64,000 bases of DNA from positions 61,387,384-61,451,383 of the forward strand of contig NC_091250.1 of NCBI RefSeq assembly GCF_042477335.2, given 5' to 3'. The stretch is from Ovis canadensis. Lineage: Eukaryota > Chordata > Mammalia > Artiodactyla > Bovidae. This document shows positions 1 to 11,295 of the stretch, in pieces. Below the pieces are notes generated by a model that saw only the letters and a program-made list of their open reading frames with translations, was not told the origin of the DNA and ran no database searches. The position numbers were made by a program, and so were the translations under genes. Every line of letters begins with the position of its first letter. Within the stretch, counting starts at the first letter, position 1.

Positions 1-821
1 TGAGATGATTGCAGTACTGCAATTTTATCTGAGCAAAGGTTTCCACAGAGTGATACACAGGATGATGCCTTAGATTCCTGGCAGAGTGGAAAGTGCTTTG
101 ACAGGTTCCCTGTGTGAGAGCCCAGTGGGTACCACAGTGCCTAGATCAGAAGGGTTACTTTGGAGGTTTCTGGAAAGAATTGAAATTTGGTCAAACTTAC
201 CATTCAGGGCAAAGACTGTGTAGCTTGTGCAGTGACCCCAAATCAGAAGAGGTTCATTTCCTGAAACAAGGTGAGACTAGGTTGTGCTTGCTTGCACTGT
301 TTCTACCCACTGCTTTTTTCTGAGTCACATTCAAGGGTCCCCCCTCCTATCCCCCACAGATCAGAAAGAAAGAAATAACAGCTAACAGTAGTAGTTAAAA
401 ATGGCAAACCTCTTGCCCTTTCTCAGGAGTTACAAAGCTTCTAGCAAGGGGGGGAAAGGATTTTCATTTTGTTGAGTTTTTATAAGGACAAAGAGGCTTC
501 ATTGTTCCTGGTACGTAGCACCTGGTCCCAGGATGAAATCCTCTGGACAGCTGCCCAGTGTAAACATGGACACCTCACAGGGACAAGGAGGCCCTCTTCA
601 CCTTCTTCATTCTGTGATGGGAGAGAGCCAAAGGGGCAACCACATCAACATTAGTGATGGCAGAGCACTGGCGTTTTAAAGAGTTGGGACAGGAATGCGA
701 TGCCTGCAATCAGGTGGTTTCTTAGGAGCCTTCTTTCCTGAGATGAGGCTGATTCTGATAAAGGGAGAACTGGCACAGAGGCAGGCCACGATGCTGATGA
801 CATAGGCCTGTTCTCTGTGAC
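1..821. other. non-genic sequence, nothing recognised
   Basis: I see no exon, RNA gene or clear repeat here. Short open frames at 114-323 and 469-654 have no recognisable protein and no homology I know, and are best taken as chance. Confidence 0.6.
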
Positions 822-965
822 ACTCATTCACTCCACAAATGTCGGTTGGGTTCTACTCTGAGCCAGGTGCCCCTCCAGGTTTGGGGATCACAGCAATGAG
901 TAAGAGATAAATCCCTGCCTCCATGCAGTGTATATTCTATTGTCATCTAGAACTTAGTTCTAGAA
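822..965 (+). repeat. L2-like ancient LINE fragment
   Basis: The order of phrases (a run resembling 'attcaacaaat', then 'gagccaggtg', 'ggggatcacag', 'aatccctgcctccatgcag') matches the 3' end of old L2 elements. It is strongly diverged, and the family name is from memory. Confidence 0.45.
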
Positions 966-1125
966 AGAATTAAACAGTGATGCCATTCAGAGGTAGTGAG
1001 CTAGCCAGCAGCTAGTATGCTGCATTTGGATTGAGATATATTTTCTTCAGCTCCCCAAGATAGGTTTTTGAAGGTTTTTATGATTTAAAAATTTTGAGCC
1101 AACCTCAAAAATTCTGAAATTTTAT

Positions 1126-1285
1126 TCTTTTAACTTATTTTTTTTTAATCTTATTTATTTATTTGGCTGTGCTGGGTCTTAGTTGTGGCATGTGGGATCT
1201 AGTTCCCTGACCAGGGATGGAACCTAGGCCCCCTGCATTGGGTGCATTGAGTCTTAGCCACTGGACCCTCAGGGAAGTGCCCAAA
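1126..1285 (-). repeat. CHR-type tRNA-derived SINE
   Basis: Reverse-strand copy. On the + strand it begins with a T-rich run (the A tail), then shows 'tggctgtgctgggtcttag', 'gggatctagttccctgaccagg' and the tRNA-like head with 'gagtcttagccactgga'. This is the cetartiodactyl CHR family. Confidence 0.75.
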
Positions 1286-1397
1286 TTCTGAAATTTTTGC
1301 TAAAGGCCTTAATTTTTTGAGCTGTGAGAGACGTAGCAACACAGGTCCTCATGCCAAATAGCAACAATCAACTGAAGGTGAGTATTGGCCGCTGCTG

Positions 1398-1535
1398 CTT
1401 TTTTATTTTTATTTTATTTTATTTTTTTGTTACTCAGCTGGCGGGATCTTAGCTTCCTCACCAGGAGTGGAACCTGTGCCCCCTGCAGTAGAAGCACAGA
1501 GTCCTAACCACTGGAGGTCAGGGAGCTCTGGGACC
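1398..1535 (-). repeat. CHR-type tRNA-derived SINE
   Basis: Second reverse-strand CHR copy 110 bases from the first. A TTTTA-rich tail precedes 'gggatcttagcttcctcacc' and 'agtcctaaccactgga'. Confidence 0.7.
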
Positions 1536-1673
1536 TTCTGTTACACTGGGCTTTTTCACTGAAGACTCGCTTGACTGTGGCACTGGCCACTGGCCAGAGG
1601 TCCAGCTCAGGGAGGTGTTGCACTTCAGTGGAAACTACCCTGAGCCCCCCTTTCTCATGTCTGCTTTGATTTT

Positions 1674-1800
1674 ATTACTATTCAACAAATATTCACTGGG
1701 AACCAGATTCTGTGCTGGGAGCCAGGGACACAAACATTAAGAAGGTACAGTGTTGGCTCTTCCTTGGGAAGGCTTCCTGGAGGAGATGACACAAGGGAAG
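1674..1800 (+). repeat. L2-like ancient LINE fragment
   Basis: 'ttcaacaaatattcactggg', 'tctgtgctgggagccaggga' and a following 'ttcctggaggagatgaca' resemble the L2 3' end. It is heavily diverged. Confidence 0.4.
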
Positions 1801-2197
1801 AAAAGGGATGAGGGTGGATGTATAGGCAGAGCCATGGAGAGACTGCCAGAGCAGACTTTGGGTTCTATCTTATCAGTTTTTAAAATTAGGTGCACACCAA
1901 CACCAGGATCACCCATGTGACTGCTGGGCCACGTCTCCAGGCTTCCCCATCAGAAACTCTGGGTTGGAGATAAGAAACTGCATTGCCAAAAAGGCCCCAG
2001 TGCTGCTGGTCTGGGAACCACACTTGAGGATCTAGTGTTTAGAGGATGAGGAGCTGTTGTGAGTTCTCGGGCCTCTCTTGCCAGCTGGCTGACTCTTGCT
2101 TTAAAGCCTTGAAGACTATAAAACATCCTTGGCCTTTGGAGTTGCGTCTGTTCCTGCTGTTAGACCACCACCCTGTAATTCAGAGTTAAGTGAGCCC

Positions 2198-2496
2198 AGT
2201 GCATGGAGCCGGAGAAGGAAATGGCACCCCACACCAGTACTCTTGCCTGGGAAATCCCATGGGTGGAGGAGCCTGGTAGGCTACAGTCCATGGGGTCACA
2301 AGAGTCAGACACAACTGAGCGACTTCACTTTCACTTTTCACTTTCATGCACTGGAGAAGGAAATGGCAACCCACTCCAGTGTTCTTGCCTGGAGAATCCC
2401 AGGGACAGAGGAGCCTGGTGGGCTGCCGTCTGTGGGGTGGCACAGAGTCAGACACGACTGACGTGACTTAGCAGCAGCAGCAGTAGTGCATGGAGC
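2198..2496 (+). repeat. Bov-A2 SINE with 12-bp target-site duplication
   Basis: Two tandem Bov-A units, each starting 'gagaaggaaatggcaacccc' or similar and running to 'gagtcagacacgactga', joined by a 'cactttcacttttcacttt' linker and ended by a (GCA)n tail at 2470-2483. The element is flanked by a perfect 12-bp duplication, AGTGCATGGAGC, at 2198-2209 and 2485-2496. The short open frames inside it are SINE artefacts. Confidence 0.9.
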
Positions 2497-2637
2497 AGCC
2501 TTTCTCCTTAGAAACCACTGGTCCTGAGATTTGTGCTTTTGGAAAACCAGGGATGGAGAGGCCGGCCTGCTTGCTATGGTTTTAGAGCAGAACAGAGGTC
2601 AGCTCTGAGTTGGGTCAGACAAAAGAAAGGGTGAGGG

Positions 2638-2735
2638 GATGGAGGGAAGAAAGAAGGAGGAAAGGAAGAAAGGAAAGAATGGAGGAAGGAGAAGGGAAAA
2701 GGAGGGGAGGAAGAGAAAGGGAGGGAAGAAGTCTA
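2638..2735 (+). repeat. polypurine (GGAA/GAAA-rich) tract
   Basis: About 95 bases composed almost wholly of A and G (mixed gga, gaaa and ggaa units, only one or two pyrimidines). It is a degenerate simple repeat of the kind able to form triplex DNA. Confidence 0.85.
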
Positions 2736-3060
2736 CATGCAGAGAAAGAACATGTTAATTTCACTGTGATTCAAATCACAGAGATGTGAATCTCACCAGG
2801 TGTGAGGTGATGCAAACATTAGTAAATTTTTGGGGTCTTGAAGGGAATGGAAATGCCTGCACTTGAACCTGAGCGTGAGTCTGTCCTTGAGTTCTGTGCT
2901 TTAAGTGCCTCTTGCCTCTCGTGTGCCAGGCCCTGGACAGACGTATAAGCTTTGGAGTTAGGCAGACGTGAGTGAATCTCAACAGATGGGAAAGTAATGA
3001 ACCTCTTGGTCTGGATTTCTCATCTCTAGCATGTAAATAATGAATAATTCAGTCATTCAA

Positions 3061-3272
3061 TGGGCTTCCCTGGTGGCTCAGTGACAAAGAATCTGCCTCC
3101 GCTGTGAGAGACCTGGGTGTGATCCCTGGGTCAGGAAGATCCCCTGGAGAAGGGAATGACAACCCACTCCAGTATTCTTGCGTGGAGATTCCCATGGACA
3201 GAGGAGCCTGGTGGAGTGTAGTCTATGGGGTCGCAAAGAGTTGGACATGACTGAGCGACTAACACACAACTG
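3061..3272 (+). repeat. Bov-tA SINE
   Basis: The tRNA-derived head 'gggcttccctggtggctcag' is followed by a Bov-A body ('ggtcaggaagatcccctgga', 'ccactccagtattcttg') and the end 'gactgagcgactaa'. Confidence 0.85.
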
Positions 3273-4840
3273 AGGGTGTGAGATAATGCATGAGGAGCTA
3301 GATTTGGGGTTTGGAACATAGAGGCTCCCCATATAGAATTAAGACAAAAATCACAGTGGAGTCCTACTGTGTGCCAAGCTGTACATTTGGTATTGTACAT
3401 GCCTCTGTTAAACTAGTCTTGATGACAACCTGCTTCTGTAAGCACTATACATGCAGGGACCAGGCCTCCACATAGAGCCTGACACATAGTAGGTGCTCCA
3501 TAAAGGCTTCCTGACTGACTGCTGTGAAGGGTCAGGGGAGACCTCAGATTCCAGAGGAAAAGAAATGTAAGAATGGTGTATCCCCATAGGAGAGATGGGA
3601 GAAGAAACTGGTTATGATAAATTCAGTAGCAGTGAGACAAAAGAGGGTAGCAGAGGAACCATTTATAAGGAACCATTTATAATAAATAATAATAATGATT
3701 CAAGGTAAAAAAAAAAAGCTCAAGGTACTGAAGTCTTCTCATTAAATTGATCATTATACATCATACCTTCTATATGTTCAAACTGTGTGATAAGAAGGAT
3801 TTGAGAACCAGAGAGACCAAGGTTTGAGAGCCTAACTTTGCTTCTAGTTGTTACAGACCTTCAGCAAGAAACAAATGGAATAATAGCTTTTTCCTGAGTC
3901 CCTGCTGTGTACTAGGCACTAAAAAAATACTTGATATTCATTATTTTACTAAACAACTTATGAAATATGCAAAGTTCTATAAACTTTTAGGACCTATTAG
4001 TTATGACTCAAACAGAACATTCCTATCTCTTAGAAGTACCAGCAGTCATTACTGTGGTTGATCTCCTGTGTGTCAGACATCATGCAAGGCACTTTGCGGA
4101 CAAACATCTACATTTATCAGTCTCATAGGCATGACTTTGTTACATCTGTAACTATAACTCTCCAGGACTTATTTGTCACTAGACACCAGCACAGTACCTG
4201 ACTATAGCAAGCACTTAATAAATGGTGCCATTACTATTCTCTGCAAGGCCTCTAGATGAACTCTACATCTTATTGAACATCATCCTATTTGAATACTCAA
4301 AGGTGAGTGAGTATTTGGAGTGAGTTGAGTAGATACAATCTTATTGGGAAATGGAGTGACACTGCTTCAAATCTGAGAATTCAGGAATGGACAGCTCAGG
4401 TCCAGCACCAATTTCTTTAAAAAGCATTTACCTTAAGAAGTTCTGGTTAAGAAAGGAAAACATGGTCTTGAAAAATATTTTAGTAGAAGGAAAGTCTCAA
4501 GCATCTAGTTGTTGTTGTTGTTTTTTTTAATCTAATGGAGACCATAGGTTTTTAACTAGTGGTATTTCCCCCTTCCAGTTGGTGACTAGAAAACTGAGAG
4601 CCAAAGTTGCCTGAGCTGCAGCGAGTATAGATCTGCATTTTATATTAAGTTAGGCCACATGAGATTGGGGAAGATTTTTGATCTGCAAAAAGTGGCAACT
4701 TCATTTGGTTCCCCTTAACATATAGCACCTGCCTCTTTCCTGCCTCAATCTTACTTCCCCATCTTTCTCTTTGCCTCTTGTTTCTCACTTACTTTTGAAT
4801 CAATTTATTTTGTGTCTTTGTAGATTTCCTAAAATCCTCC
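3273..4840. other. non-genic sequence with faint MIR-like pieces
   Basis: No gene is seen. Faint MIR-like phrases lie near 3470-3520 ('acatagtaggtgctc') and 4060-4220 ('tcagacatcatgcaaggcac', 'agcacttaataaatg'). There is an A-run at 3709-3718 and a short (GTT) run at 4508-4520. Confidence 0.4.
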
Positions 4841-4841
4841 T

Positions 4842-5047
4842 TGGTGGTTTAGTTGCTAAGTTGTGTCTGACTCTTGTGACCACATGGACTGTAGCCTGCC
4901 AAGCTCCTCTGTCCATGGGATTCTCTAGGCAAGAATACTGGAGTGGGTTTCCATTTCCTTCTCCAAGGGATCTTCCCGACCCAGGAATCGAACCCGAGTC
5001 TCCTGAACTGCAGGAAGGTTTTTTACTGACTGAGCTACAACGGAAGT
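4842..5047 (-). repeat. Bov-tA SINE
   Basis: Reverse-strand copy: 'gttgctaagttgtgtctgac', 'aagaatactggagtgggt' and 'gatcttcccgacccaggaat', ending in the tRNA-like head complement 'gactgagctac'. Confidence 0.85.
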
Positions 5048-6036
5048 AGCAGTACGCAAATAGGAAAAAAAAACAAAAACCTCACACATTTCCACTACCA
5101 GATATAGCCACTGTGAACCTTTCTGTGCATTGCTTTCCAGAATTTTTCTCTGCATATTTATACACATATTTAAGCAAAGTGGAAAACAGCCTATAGTTAT
5201 GTCAGTCTGTCTTCCATTTCTTTAAACTTTTCCCATTTAAACCTGAGTCTTTGAAGTCTAGTGCTGTCTCACAACTGTGCAGCATACTCTTTGACATTTC
5301 CTGAATTCTGGCTGCACTGAAGAGTGGGCCTGGCTGAACAGTCTAAAATTATCAACGCTGCCACAGCCCCTGAAGAAGCTCCTAATGGATGCAAAAGGTT
5401 CTGAGTGGTTTTGTTCAGGTGTTATTTTTGGAGCCATTTCCTCAGGCTATTATGGTACAATCCACTTTATGCCTTTTACTGCAGGGGCTGTGGCCTTGAT
5501 AGCACCAAGCTGCTTGCCCACTGCCCTCCAGGGTGGGTGCCTGAGCAGACAAGTGCTCTGGGCCCAGTTCTCACGGCTGAGACCCAAACAGGAACATTTG
5601 CCATCCCCTTCTTTTCTTGTTTCAGTCACTGGCAGCTTCGCACTGCTGAGGAACTGGGGATGAACTGGGCAAGGCCAGGGGTTGGATCTCCTGTCTGTCT
5701 GAATGCCTTGGTTTTCTCAGGCCTGGTGACTCAGAAGGCAGGGCACTGAGCTGAGGAAGAGAAATGAAAGTGTCTGGCTCCTGGGTGCCCATCTCTCAGG
5801 GCACAACCATCTCCCAGGCAAGAGAGCCATCATCTCCTTTTGAGAGCTTCTCACTACCACTTTAAAGAACACCAGCCCCACTGAGTGGGTTAGGAGACCA
5901 GCAGGAAGAAGCATCCGGCCCCAGAGGACAAGCCATATATTAATACACAGCTGGAGGAAAGGGCCAGGGTCTGAACACCTGAGGATAGATTCTGGCATCG
6001 CATGAACACTGAACTGGTGGTTCACAGACCTGCTTT
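5048..6036. other. non-genic sequence, nothing firm
   Basis: 5050-5260 has L1/L2-like wording ('ccactgtgaacctttctg', 'tttttctctgcatattta') but is too diverged to assign. The rest, including overlapping open frames at 5385-5749, has no recognisable protein. Confidence 0.4.
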
Positions 6037-6238
6037 GGGGCTTTCTCAGTGTTCCAGAGATAAAGAATCCACCTGCAAAGAGGAAGACATAGTTGACACG
6101 GGTGTGATCCCTGGGTCAGGTAGATTCCCTGGAGGAGGAAATGGCTACCCAATTCAGTATTCTTGCCTGGAGAGTTCCATGGAAAGAGGAGCCTGGTGGG
6201 CTACAGGGGTCTCAAAGGGTCAGACACAGCTGAGCATG
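6037..6238 (+). repeat. Bov-tA SINE
   Basis: A diverged tRNA-like head, then 'gtgatccctgggtcagg', 'gtattcttgcctggaga' and 'gaggagcctggtgggctac', ending 'gtcagacacagctgagca'. Confidence 0.8.
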
Positions 6239-6639
6239 CGTACAGACCTGCTTTGTTTGGTCTGCCATTTTTTTTCCTAGTGGTAAATTTTACATGAAAA
6301 ACTGACTTCTTCAGAAAAGTCCAAATATCTGGCAGCATCCCATCCTGTCTGTCCTGCAACATCTGGAGCTAAGCCCTGGCCTGGGCGTTGCCTGTTCAGA
6401 TTAGCACAGAACACACCTGTCTCCTCTTGCCTGGGGCCTGCCCCTGAGGGAGTAATTCCTGCCTCAATCTTTGCTCAGGCACTTTATCTGTGTCATCAGC
6501 TAAGGCTGATGAGTTTAAAGACAAGATATCTGACTCCAGCCTTCTGCAAAGTCTTCCTTCTCCAAAGGCAGGAACATTGGGGTGGGAGGGGCTTGCTGGA
6601 AAGCAGGGACATTTGGGGAGTCTCAGCCTGCTTGATTTC

Positions 6640-6845
6640 CCCAGGTGGCCCTAGTGGTAAAGATCCCGCCTGCCAATTCAGGAGACAAAAGAGACATGGG
6701 TTCAATCCCTGGGTTAGGAAGATCCTCTGGAGGAGGAAATGGCAGCCCATTCCAGTATCCTTGCCCATGGATAGAGAAGCCTGATGGGCTTTGGTCCATA
6801 AGGTTGCAAAGAGTCAGACAGAAGTAACTTAGCAGCAGTAGTAGC
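6640..6845 (+). repeat. Bov-tA SINE
   Basis: 'ggtggccctagtggtaaaga', 'ttcaatccctgggttaggaa', 'ggaggaggaaatggcagccc', then 'gcaaagagtcagacagaag' and a short (GCA/GTA) tail. Confidence 0.82.
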
Positions 6846-6880
6846 AAAGCTTTCAAGAAGGAACAGTGGGAGAGGACACT

Positions 6881-7018
6881 CAGTTCAGTTCAGTTCAGTC
6901 ACTCAGTCGTGTCCGACTGTTTGCGACTGCGTGAACTGCAGTATGCCAGGCCTCCCTGACTATCACCAACTCTCAGAGTTCACTCAGACTCACGTCGAGT
7001 CGGTGATGCCATCCAGCC
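6881..7018 (-). mobile_element. BovB (RTE) LINE 3'-end fragment
   Basis: Starts with the (CAGTT)n-type BovB terminus complement at 6881, then 'actcagtcgtgtccgact', 'ccaggcctccctgac', 'caccaactctcagagttcac' and 'ggtgatgccatccagcca'. This is the reverse strand of the end of the BovB reverse-transcriptase ORF; only about 140 bases remain. Confidence 0.8.
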
Positions 7019-7509
7019 AAAAGTCCGAAAGCCTTCCTCTGTTGACTGGTAAACAGTGTAAAGCAGATAACAGGGTGGGTGAGAGCAGGATGAGTTTCAG
7101 GAGGAAGAGATAGGACAGGAGTGTCCTGACACAGGCCAGGCCTCCCCTCCACCTAATCCTGGGTTGGGTTGTTACATGCATGAGCGTGGGTGTCCCAAAG
7201 AGCTAGAATTTGTGTTATAACTTATGCATTTCAGCAGCTTTTCAGGTAAAACCAAGGACAAATAAGTGATATAAATATTCTAAATGGAATCCCAATCCTT
7301 GTCAATGCACAAATGCACATTTGGTAGAGGTTATTGGGAATGTGGAAGGACTGCCCTGTTTCTCCCTACTGAACACAGAAATATTTGTGTATGTGTATAT
7401 AGATTGTTGAAACAATCCAACTATCAGACATTTGTGTAACTCTTTAGAGTTACAAAGCCCTTTTCTTGTGCTGTCTTACTAAATTTTCATCATCTGTGAG
7501 ATTGTTGGT

Positions 7510-8148
7510 TTTCAGTCGCTAAGTCATTTCTGACCGTTTGTGATCCCAGGGAGTGCAGTGCATCAGGCTTCCTGTCCTTTACCATCTCCCAGAGTTTGCT
7601 CAAACTCATGTCCATGGAGTGAGCTGGTGATGCCATCCAACCATCTCATCCTCCCTGTTGCCCTCTTCTCCTCCTGGTCTCAATCTTCCCCAGCATCAAG
7701 GTCTTTTATAATGAGTTGGCTCTTCCTGCTTGACCACCTCCAATTTGCCTTGATTCATGGACCTATATTCCAGGTTCCTAGGCAATATTGTTCTTTACAG
7801 GACTTTACTTTCTCCACCAGATACAACTGAGCGTTATTTCTGCTCGGACCCAGACTCTTCATTCTCTTTGGAGCTATTTCTCTAGTCTTCTCCAGTAGCG
7901 TATTGGACACATTCTGACCTGGGGGATTCATCTTCCATATCTTTTTGCATTTTCATACTGTTTATGGGGTTCTCAAGGAAAGAATACTGGAGTCGTTTGC
8001 CATTCCTTGCTCCAGGGGACCATGCTTTCCCAGAACTCTTCACTATGACCTGTCCTGTCCATCTTGGGTGGTCTTACACAGTATGGCTCATAGCTTCATT
8101 GAGTTATGCAAACCCCTTCCCCACACCAAGGCTGTGATCCATGAAGGA
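7510..8148 (-). mobile_element. diverged BovB (RTE) LINE fragment
   Basis: Reverse-strand BovB sequence older than the other copies: 'cagtcgctaagtcatttctg', 'ctggtgatgccatccaacca', 'ccccagcatcaaggtctttt', and further 5' ORF sequence from 'ttccaggttcctaggcaata' to 'catactgtttatggggttct' and 'cttgggtggtcttacac'. Many stops and indels; no coding capacity. Confidence 0.75.
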
Positions 8149-8373
8149 GATGAGTTAGGTAAAGCAGATCAAAACATTGCCCCCATATAACAAGTAAGAA
8201 AACTGAGGTTCAATTAGATGCCTTGTCCATGTCAGTCAGTGACAGAATAAATCATTATTCTTTTCAGATCCACTGTCCACCCTTCTTTCCAAGCTCTCTG
8301 CTCCATGAGACCTGTATGAATTCTATCAAAGGGCTCGCATTTTGCCGGCCTCTAGGTTGGGAACTCAGGAATG

Positions 8374-8592
8374 GTTGGTCAGTCGTGTCTGACTTTTAGT
8401 GACCCCATGGACCATAACCAGCATGGACTGTAGCCCAACAGGTTCCTCTGTCCGTGAAATTTTCCAGGCAAGAATACTGGAATGGGTTGCCATTGCCTCC
8501 TTCAGAGGATCCTCCCAACCCAGGGATGGAAACTGTGCCTCTTGCATCCCTTGAATTGGGAGGCAGAGTCTTTGCCTCTGTGCCACCTGGTC
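8374..8592 (-). repeat. Bov-tA SINE
   Basis: Reverse-strand copy with 'tcagtcgtgtctgactttta', an internal 'ccataaccagcatgga' variation, 'aagaatactggaatgggt', and a diverged head ending 'gtgccacctggtc'. Confidence 0.8.
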
Positions 8593-8640
8593 TTTTAGCA
8601 ATAAAGGGATGGAAAATGGATAAAAATTAAATTTTTATTT

Positions 8641-8770
8641 CTTGGGAACTTCCTGGCAGTCCAGTAGTTAGGACTTGGTGCTTTCACTGCCAAGGACCTG
8701 GGTTTAATCCCTGGTCAGGGAACTAAGATCCTGCAGCTATGTGGCATCACCAGTAAATAAATAAATGAAT
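8641..8770 (+). repeat. CHR-type tRNA-derived SINE
   Basis: 'gggaacttcctggcagtcca', 'gttaggacttggtgctttca', 'gggtttaatccctggtcagg', 'gaactaagatcctgca', then an (AAAT) tail. Confidence 0.85.
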
Positions 8771-9095
8771 TTCTGTTTCTGATTTCAAAATAAGTGTATA
8801 TAGATACACACATGTATATGTAAGAATAAATCCTCAGATTGTCCCTGTTAAGACTAGTACATACCTTCTCATCTTTTTCTCTCTGTATCTATGCTGTGCT
8901 ATCTCAGTGGTACCCCACTGGCTCAATGGTTGTCTGGATGTAAGGATTTTGTTATGTATATATGAAACAGTAACCATTGTGTCTAGCCTCTACTATAGCA
9001 TCACATAAAATCGATGTCAATGTGGGAAAGATTGTGAGGTTTGAAGTTGTTATACACTCGTTTAAGTGATTTCCAATTGTTTGGCACCATAAGTA

Positions 9096-9097
<2 letters not shown>

Positions 9098-9169
<72 letters not shown>

Positions 9170-9219
9170 AAGTCGCTTCAGTCGTGTCCGACTCTGTGCG
9201 ATCCCATAGCCGGCAGCCC
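9098..9219 (-). repeat. (GCT)24 microsatellite on a truncated Bov-A2 SINE
   Basis: 24 uninterrupted GCT units at 9098-9169 (CTG class on +, CAG class on -), followed by about 50 bases of reverse-strand Bov-A2 ('aagtcgcttcagtcgtgtcc', 'cccatagccggcagccc'). Bov-A2 elements carry a short (AGC)n tail; here it is greatly lengthened. The poly-alanine open frame at 9041-9223 is an artefact of the repeat. Confidence 0.92.
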
Positions 9220-9304
9220 TTAGGAACATCTAAATACGTAATGCTTTGAGGGGGAGAGTAGAAGCTGAAGCTGAAGCAGGATTGGTGCTGAAGCAAAGTA
9301 GAAG

Positions 9305-9428
9305 ACTTTTTATTTGGCGGTGGGGGATGGCGGGTTGTGGGATTTTAGTTTCCTGACCAGGGATTTAACCTAGACCTTTGGCAGCAAGAGGCCTGAGTCC
9401 TAACCACTGGACTGCCAGCGAGGTCCCC
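9305..9428 (-). repeat. CHR-type tRNA-derived SINE
   Basis: Reverse-strand copy: 'gtgggattttagtttcctga', 'ccagggatttaacctag', 'gagtcctaaccactggactg'. Confidence 0.8.
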
Positions 9429-9861
9429 AGGAGATAGTAGTTAGGCCCTGCTGTCACACTGCCAGCATTGCCTCCTGAGAGAATACACACAAACTCTTCT
9501 TTTCCCACACTGGGTTCTAAAACTTCCATTTGTGGGGGAGGTGTGATTGCACATGATAGGAATATGAGATGCCCTAAAGGGCTGTTAGGAGATCTTTCTG
9601 TGTGGGTGTGGTGCTTGGGAATCACTCACATCTCTTTGGTGTCTTCAACCAGGCCTGCTGGACCCAGAGACACCAGAGAGTAGAAGGGTGCCATGCGGGC
9701 CTCCTGGATGGCGTTCAGACTGAAGTTCAGAGCTGTGAGTTCCTCTTGAACTTCAAATTAGTATTAAAATCTTTTTATTTTAATTAAGAATTAATTTAAA
9801 ATAATGTGATAAAAAATTGTATGTTCTAAACTCTAAATCCCCTTGGTTAAGAAATGCTAAA

Positions 9862-10094
9862 GTCAATTGGAAAATAAACTTATGGTTGCCAGGGGTAAGT
9901 TTGGGATGGTCATGTACACACTGCTATATTTTAAATGGACAATCAACAAGGACAGGAAACTATGCTCCATGGTATATGGCAACCTGGATGAGGCAGGTGG
10001 TGTAGGGGAGAATGGATACATGTGTATATGGCTCAGTCCTGTCACTGTTCACCTGAAACTGTCATAACATTGCTAATTAGCTATAGTAGTAGAA
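9862..10094 (+). mobile_element. old L1 3'-end fragment, left part
   Basis: 'aaataaacttatggttgcca', 'caatcaacaaggac', 'ggcaacctggatg' and 'tcacctgaaactgtcataac' resemble the 3' end of older artiodactyl L1s. The fragment is split by the Bov-tA at 10095-10300 and resumes at about 10301-10372 ('gctataccctaatataaaa'). Confidence 0.6.
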
Positions 10095-10300
10095 GTGAAG
10101 TCGCTCAGTCGTGTCCGACTCTTTGTGACCCCATGGATTGTAGCCTACCAGGCTCCTCTGTCCATGGGATTTTCCAGGCAAGAGCACTGGAGGGGGTTGC
10201 CATTTCCTTCTCCAAGGGATCTTCCTGACCCAGGGATTGAACCTGGGTCTCCAGCATTGCAGACAGACACTTTACCATCTGAGCCACCAGGGAAGCCCCG
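10095..10300 (-). repeat. Bov-tA SINE nested in an L1 relic
   Basis: Well-preserved reverse-strand copy: 'gtcgctcagtcgtgtccgac', 'gggatcttcctgacccaggg', ending in the head complement 'gagccaccagggaagcccc'. It interrupts the L1 fragment that begins near 9862. Confidence 0.88.
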
Positions 10301-10372
10301 ATGGGGGCTATACCCTAATATAAAAAATTAACTATACCCTAATACAAAATTAAAAGTTTAAAAGAAAAAGTC
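10301..10372 (+). mobile_element. old L1 3'-end fragment, right part
   Basis: Continuation of the 9862 fragment after the SINE: 'taccctaatataaaaaatta' and a similar second copy, then an A-rich end. Confidence 0.5.
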
Positions 10373-11258
10373 TTGAGTTGAAAGTGAAATATTTATGGTG
10401 CAACCGAAGCCTCAAACCCCAATCCCTCAGCCCAGGAAGAAGTCATCTCTTTGGAGGTCTGTTGTTGAAAAATACAAAACAAAAAAAGCCATACAACAAT
10501 CTGTGAGGGAGATAAAAATAGGGTGAGAATGGTGGGCCAGGAAAATGCACAGCGAGGGTCTGAGATCTGAATGATATGGAGGCGTGTCCTCGTGAAGGCC
10601 CGGGCGAATGTTTCCTTCAGAGAATGGCAAGAGCAAAGGCCCTGGGGTGGGATTGAGGGTCTCCACACAGGACCCCTGGCTGCCACCCAGACTGTGTATC
10701 TGAGGCTCAGATACACACATATACACATATACACACATACATACTGGTCCACATTGAAGCCAGCTTGTTAGGCTTATTCCTATGATGGTATGTCCTTTTA
10801 AAATAGATATTTAGTGGCAATGGCCTCAAATATTTAGAATCTAGCCTAGTAAGTAAGGAAACATTTTCTGATTATCCTAAGTAAATGTCATTAAGTCTAG
10901 GTAGCACAAGATGCATATAAACAGATTCAGGCTTACTTCCTCTTGCTTGACACACAGTTTCAATGACTGTTAATTGAACAGATAAATGAATGAGATGGGC
11001 AATTTTCTTAATCCACAACTGGTTAGAAATAACAATATAATAATAATAATGAATGATGATGATAAAGTATATACACATGGGGAAAATTTAAAGGTGTGTT
11101 AGTAATCTGGACCTACTTAGATTATTAAAAACAGCTCTGAAGTGCTTAAGGAACTTTGGGATTGTCTTTGGATTTTGTAAAATGATCCAAGGCAATAAGC
11201 CATCGGGAGGTGGTTATATTCAGTTTACTCCCACTAGGAAAGTCTGTATGTTCTATTT
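10373..11258. other. non-genic sequence with small simple repeats
   Basis: No gene recognised. Contains a CA/TA-rich stretch at 10708-10743 and an (ATA/ATG)-rich stretch at 11034-11062. The open frames at 10393-10752 are not supported by any protein I know. Confidence 0.45.
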
Positions 11259-11285
11259 AAAAAATTTATCACGAGGTTGGAGGGA

Positions 11286-11295
11286 AAGATGGCGG
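11286..11295 (+). promoter_or_regulatory. YY1-type site at the L1 5' end
   Basis: AAGATGGCGG begins 13 bases after the first L1 base. In human L1 a YY1 site at about the same offset fixes the transcription start. The same role here is inferred from position and sequence. Confidence 0.6.

Noticed and set aside
5385-5749. Two overlapping frames (92 and 114 residues) as a small gene
   Set aside because: No recognisable domain, no splice or promoter context, and the two frames overlap in a way typical of chance.
9041-9223. 60-residue open frame with a run of 24 alanines
   Set aside because: It is the translation of the (GCT)24 microsatellite on a SINE fragment, with no supported start, splice or homology.
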